NCBI GenBank assembly: GCA_021807595.1
Contig: JAKBCS010000013.1
Location: forward strand, 1-56,358
Reading direction: 5' to 3'
Source: Planctomycetota bacterium
Lineage (GTDB): Bacteria > Planctomycetota > Planctomycetia > Gemmatales > Gemmataceae
Length of the DNA: 56,358 nucleotides
In this document: piece by piece, positions 54,722-56,358 of the stretch
Layout of the letters: the number at the start of each line of letters is the position of its first letter
Position numbering within the stretch: the stretch's first letter is position 1
The notes under the pieces: generated by a model
What the model was told of the DNA's origin: nothing
Seen by the model: the letters and a program-made list of their open reading frames with translations, nothing else
The model's database searches: none
Position numbers and translations under genes: made by a program

Positions 54722-54838
54722 CGTTGCCTTCTTTCGATGGCGAGAATGCAGAGGCGGTTTCTTCTTCCGTGCCGGCAGTTTGGCAATCGTCCTCGAACTG
54801 AACAAATGTTGCATTTACCAAGCACATGCCTTAGACTT

Positions 54839-55090
54839 TTACTCGTTGATGTTGGCAGTAGTTGACTCGGTATCCCAGCCTCGGAAAAGTTCGGCCACCG
54901 GTACCGTCAGCGCTTTGGCGATGAGGCAGATGTTTTCCAAGCTGACGTTGCGCTCCCCACGCTCGACGCCGCCAATGTAGCTTCTGTCCAGCCCGATCTG
55001 GTGTGCGAATTTCTCTTGGCTCCAACCACGGGCTTTCCGAAGTTGTCGCATCCGTTTGCCGAAGAGACCTTTAACGTCGGATTTTACCAT
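54839..55090 (-). CDS. Restriction-modification controller (C) protein, XRE-type HTH
   Basis: C proteins are small dimeric regulators that first activate their own and the nuclease gene and later repress. This one has 83 residues with the full family pattern: GKRMRQLRKARGWSQEKFAH, then GLDRSYIGGVERGERNVSLE and NICLIAKALTVPVAELF. The helix-turn-helix spans about 24-45. It lies upstream of the nuclease gene in the same direction and divergent to the methyltransferase, with a C-box-like operator 39 bp upstream of its start. No Shine-Dalgarno is evident, as for other C genes with short leaders. Confidence 0.93.
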   Translation of the reverse strand: MVKSDVKGLFGKRMRQLRKARGWSQEKFAHQIGLDRSYIGGVERGERNVSLENICLIAKALTVPVAELFRGWDTESTTANINE

Positions 55091-55108
55091 GATGATGCAT
55101 TTTTGCAG

Positions 55109-55137
55109 TTGACGACCATGTTTCCACGGTTTATAAG
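55109..55137 (+). promoter_or_regulatory. Sigma-70-like promoter of the methyltransferase gene
   Basis: TTGACG, exactly 17 bases, TATAAG on the plus strand, with start expected near 55144 and the methyltransferase ATG at 55178. The -10 hexamer lies inside the C-box, so bound C protein should repress this promoter. On the minus strand a TATAAA lies in the same place without a good -35, as expected for a C-activated promoter. Confidence 0.7.
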
Positions 55138-55154
55138 TACACGGACCTTAAGTA
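55129..55154 (-). promoter_or_regulatory. C-box operator of the restriction-modification system
   Basis: The minus strand holds ACTTAAGGTCCGTGTACTTA followed by TAAAC. From memory, C-boxes of the PvuII/Esp1396I group read ACTTATAGTCCGTGTGATTA and then TAGTC. About 19 of 26 positions agree, including GTCCGTGT. It sits between the divergent C and M starts. The sequence match is by eye. Confidence 0.65.
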
Positions 55155-55177
55155 CCACATGCAGAAAGTGGCCGAAG

Positions 55178-56358
55178 ATGAAGGCAACGGAATCGACGAA
55201 ACCAAGAAAGAAAAAAGCTATTCTCGCTCCGAAGACGTTTTGCGAATTCTTCGCAGGAATCGGACTGGTGCGCGAGGCGCTAGCCTTATCCGGTTGGGAG
55301 TGCGTCTACTCTAATGACATCGACTGGAAGAAGCAGGAAATCTACCAGGGGCGTTTTGGCAAGTCCGACCACTTTCACTTTGGCGACGTTTGGAACACCG
55401 ACGAGGTGATTGCGCGAATCCCCGGCCAAGCAGCGTTGATGACCGCTTCTTTTCCTTGCACCGATTTGAGTCTGGCTGGGCACTACCGGGGTCTGGAGGG
55501 TAAGCAATCTTCAACTTTTTTTGGGTTCGCCAAGGTTCTCGAAGCGCTGGAAGATAAACGGCCGCCACTCGTGATGCTGGAGAATGTCCCTGGGTTCCTG
55601 TCGTCGAATAAAGGTCAGGACTTTGCGACAGCAGCCCACTGCCTTGCCAAGTTGGGGTATTGGCTCGATGTATTCGTCCTAGACGCCTGCCACTTCACGC
55701 CGCAGAGCAGGCCGCGTGTCTTCGTTATCGGAGTTGCGGAGAAACACAGACCCCTCCAGAATGAGGGGCCTTCCGGCGGCTGGCTCTGGCCGACAGAAGA
55801 GTCGGGTAGCCTTCGACCCGATTCTGTCATTCGGTTCAAGCATCGCCTTGAACTTGAGACTGGTTGGTTAACACTCCCCCTTCCCGAACCGCCGCGGAAC
55901 AACACTTTGCTTTCCGATCTGATTGACCTCGACGACGGGCAAGCGTGGTGGGACGAAGAGGAAGTGCAGCGTCACTGCGAAATGATGAGCGATTTGCATC
56001 GCCGTAAAGTAGAGGAAATTCGGACTTCGAACCAGCGTTGGATCGCTACGATTTTCCGTAGAATTCGGGAGAAAAAGATGCGTGCCGAAGTCCGCTTCGA
56101 TGGGATCGCCGGATGCCTTCGTACCCCGAAGGGCGGAAGTGCCAGGCAGATCGTGATCGTCTGCGAGAACGGCAAACTGCGCATGCGGTGGATGAATCCC
56201 CGCGAGTACGCCCGACTTCAAGGAGTGCCCGACTTCCCCTTGGTCGGTACGACAATTCAGCAGCTTTGGGGCTTCGCGGACGCGGTTTGCGTTCCCGCCA
56301 TCTCCTGGATCGACCGCCACGTTCTTACCCCGCTGTTCGCGTCGATCTCGCGGTTCGG
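55178..56358 (+). CDS. DNA (cytosine-5) methyltransferase, incomplete at window end
   Basis: The enzyme methylates cytosine in its recognition site and protects host DNA from the neighbouring nuclease. At least 393 residues are visible with no stop before the window ends. Motifs in order: I, FFAGIGLVREAL (Gly27); IV, FPCTDLSLAGH with catalytic Cys94; VI, LENVPGFL (Glu135); VIII, QSRPRVFVIG (Gln176-Arg180). The variable target-recognition region follows, then IX/X, PREYARLQGVPDFP near 342 and WGFADAVCVPA. The start at 55178 is the first in-frame ATG; a lysine-rich leader precedes motif I. Motif IV has FPCTDLS rather than the common PPCQxFS. GC is somewhat lower than in the chromosome nearby, consistent with transfer. 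Confidence 0.95.
   Translation, partial: MKATESTKPRKKKAILAPKTFCEFFAGIGLVREALALSGWECVYSNDIDWKKQEIYQGRFGKSDHFHFGDVWNTDEVIARIPGQAALMTASFPCTDLSLAGHYRGLEGKQSSTFFGFAKVLEALEDKRPPLVMLENVPGFLSSNKGQDFATAAHCLAKLGYWLDVFVLDACHFTPQSRPRVFVIGVAEKHRPLQNEGPSGGWLWPTEESGSLRPDSVIRFKHRLELETGWLTLPLPEPPRNNTLLSDLIDLDDGQAWWDEEEVQRHCEMMSDLHRRKVEEIRTSNQRWIATIFRRIREKKMRAEVRFDGIAGCLRTPKGGSARQIVIVCENGKLRMRWMNPREYARLQGVPDFPLVGTTIQQLWGFADAVCVPAISWIDRHVLTPLFASISRF

Noticed and set aside
55159-55177. Earlier ATG for the methyltransferase
   Set aside because: The ATG at 55159 is in a different frame from motif I; the first in-frame ATG is at 55178.

Overview
This 56.4 kb window is high-GC bacterial chromosome and most probably comes from a planctomycete close to Gemmata (Gemmataceae). 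The evidence is a set of planctomycete hallmark genes: a DUF1501 Tat-exported protein, a DUF1559-type pseudopilin-like protein, a TIGR03000-domain protein, large secreted TPR proteins with an MJ0042-like zinc-ribbon partner, and a FHA-GAF-PP2C regulator. Many spacers also hold strong GC-rich hairpin repeats. No rRNA, CRISPR array or insertion sequence was seen. One tRNA gene, tRNA-Ala(CGC), is present.

Layout. (1) 0.2-8.1 kb is a flagellar locus in two divergent operons. flgB-flgC-fliE-fliF-fliG (basal-body rod, MS ring, switch) run leftward; an HDOD-GGDEF regulator followed by fliL-fliM-fliN runs rightward. The FliM and FliG copies are divergent: FliM has no CheY-binding N-terminal peptide and no GGxG motif. 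(2) 8.2-11.7 kb holds a Cys/His-rich TIGR03000 protein and an unrecognised two-gene unit. (3) 11.7-12.9 kb holds argC and tRNA-Ala. (4) 13.0-20.2 kb is a leftward unit of a zinc-ribbon membrane protein and two large secreted TPR proteins, preceded by a two-domain universal stress protein. (5) 20.7-29.0 kb runs rightward: two tandem TolC-family outer-membrane proteins separated by hairpins, FHA-GAF-PP2C phosphatase, DUF4190/DUF1559 protein, and a membrane-anchored ParA-like ATPase. (6) 29.0-35.0 kb is a leftward ABC operon (ATPase, ABC-2 type permease, large unknown membrane-anchored protein, PIG-L deacetylase). (7) 35.1-40.4 kb is a MarR-MFP-RND efflux operon with a perfect palindromic operator. 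(8) 40.5-42.0 kb is bpt (N-degron transferase) coupled to an SDR oxidoreductase. (9) 42.2-44.8 kb is DUF1501 plus a DUF4185-like propeller protein. (10) 45.3-53.7 kb holds a 51-residue lipoprotein, an AsmA-like giant protein with an LptF/G permease, an RpoD-family sigma factor and purM. (11) 53.9 kb to the end is a type II restriction-modification cassette: candidate endonuclease, C (controller) protein and a divergent 5-methylcytosine methyltransferase that runs off the window.

The most striking element is the last one. The C/M spacer contains a C-box-like operator that closely resembles those recalled for the PvuII/Esp1396I group. It overlaps a near-consensus promoter (TTGACG-N17-TATAAG) for the methyltransferase, which is the known logic for delayed expression of the nuclease. 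The endonuclease itself was not recognised as any named family and may be new. The repeats are the other recurrent theme: long perfect inverted repeats occupy many gene boundaries, probably as terminators, attenuators or REP-like mobile hairpins.

Limits: everything was read by eye. Family names come from motif recognition; no database search or structure prediction was run.
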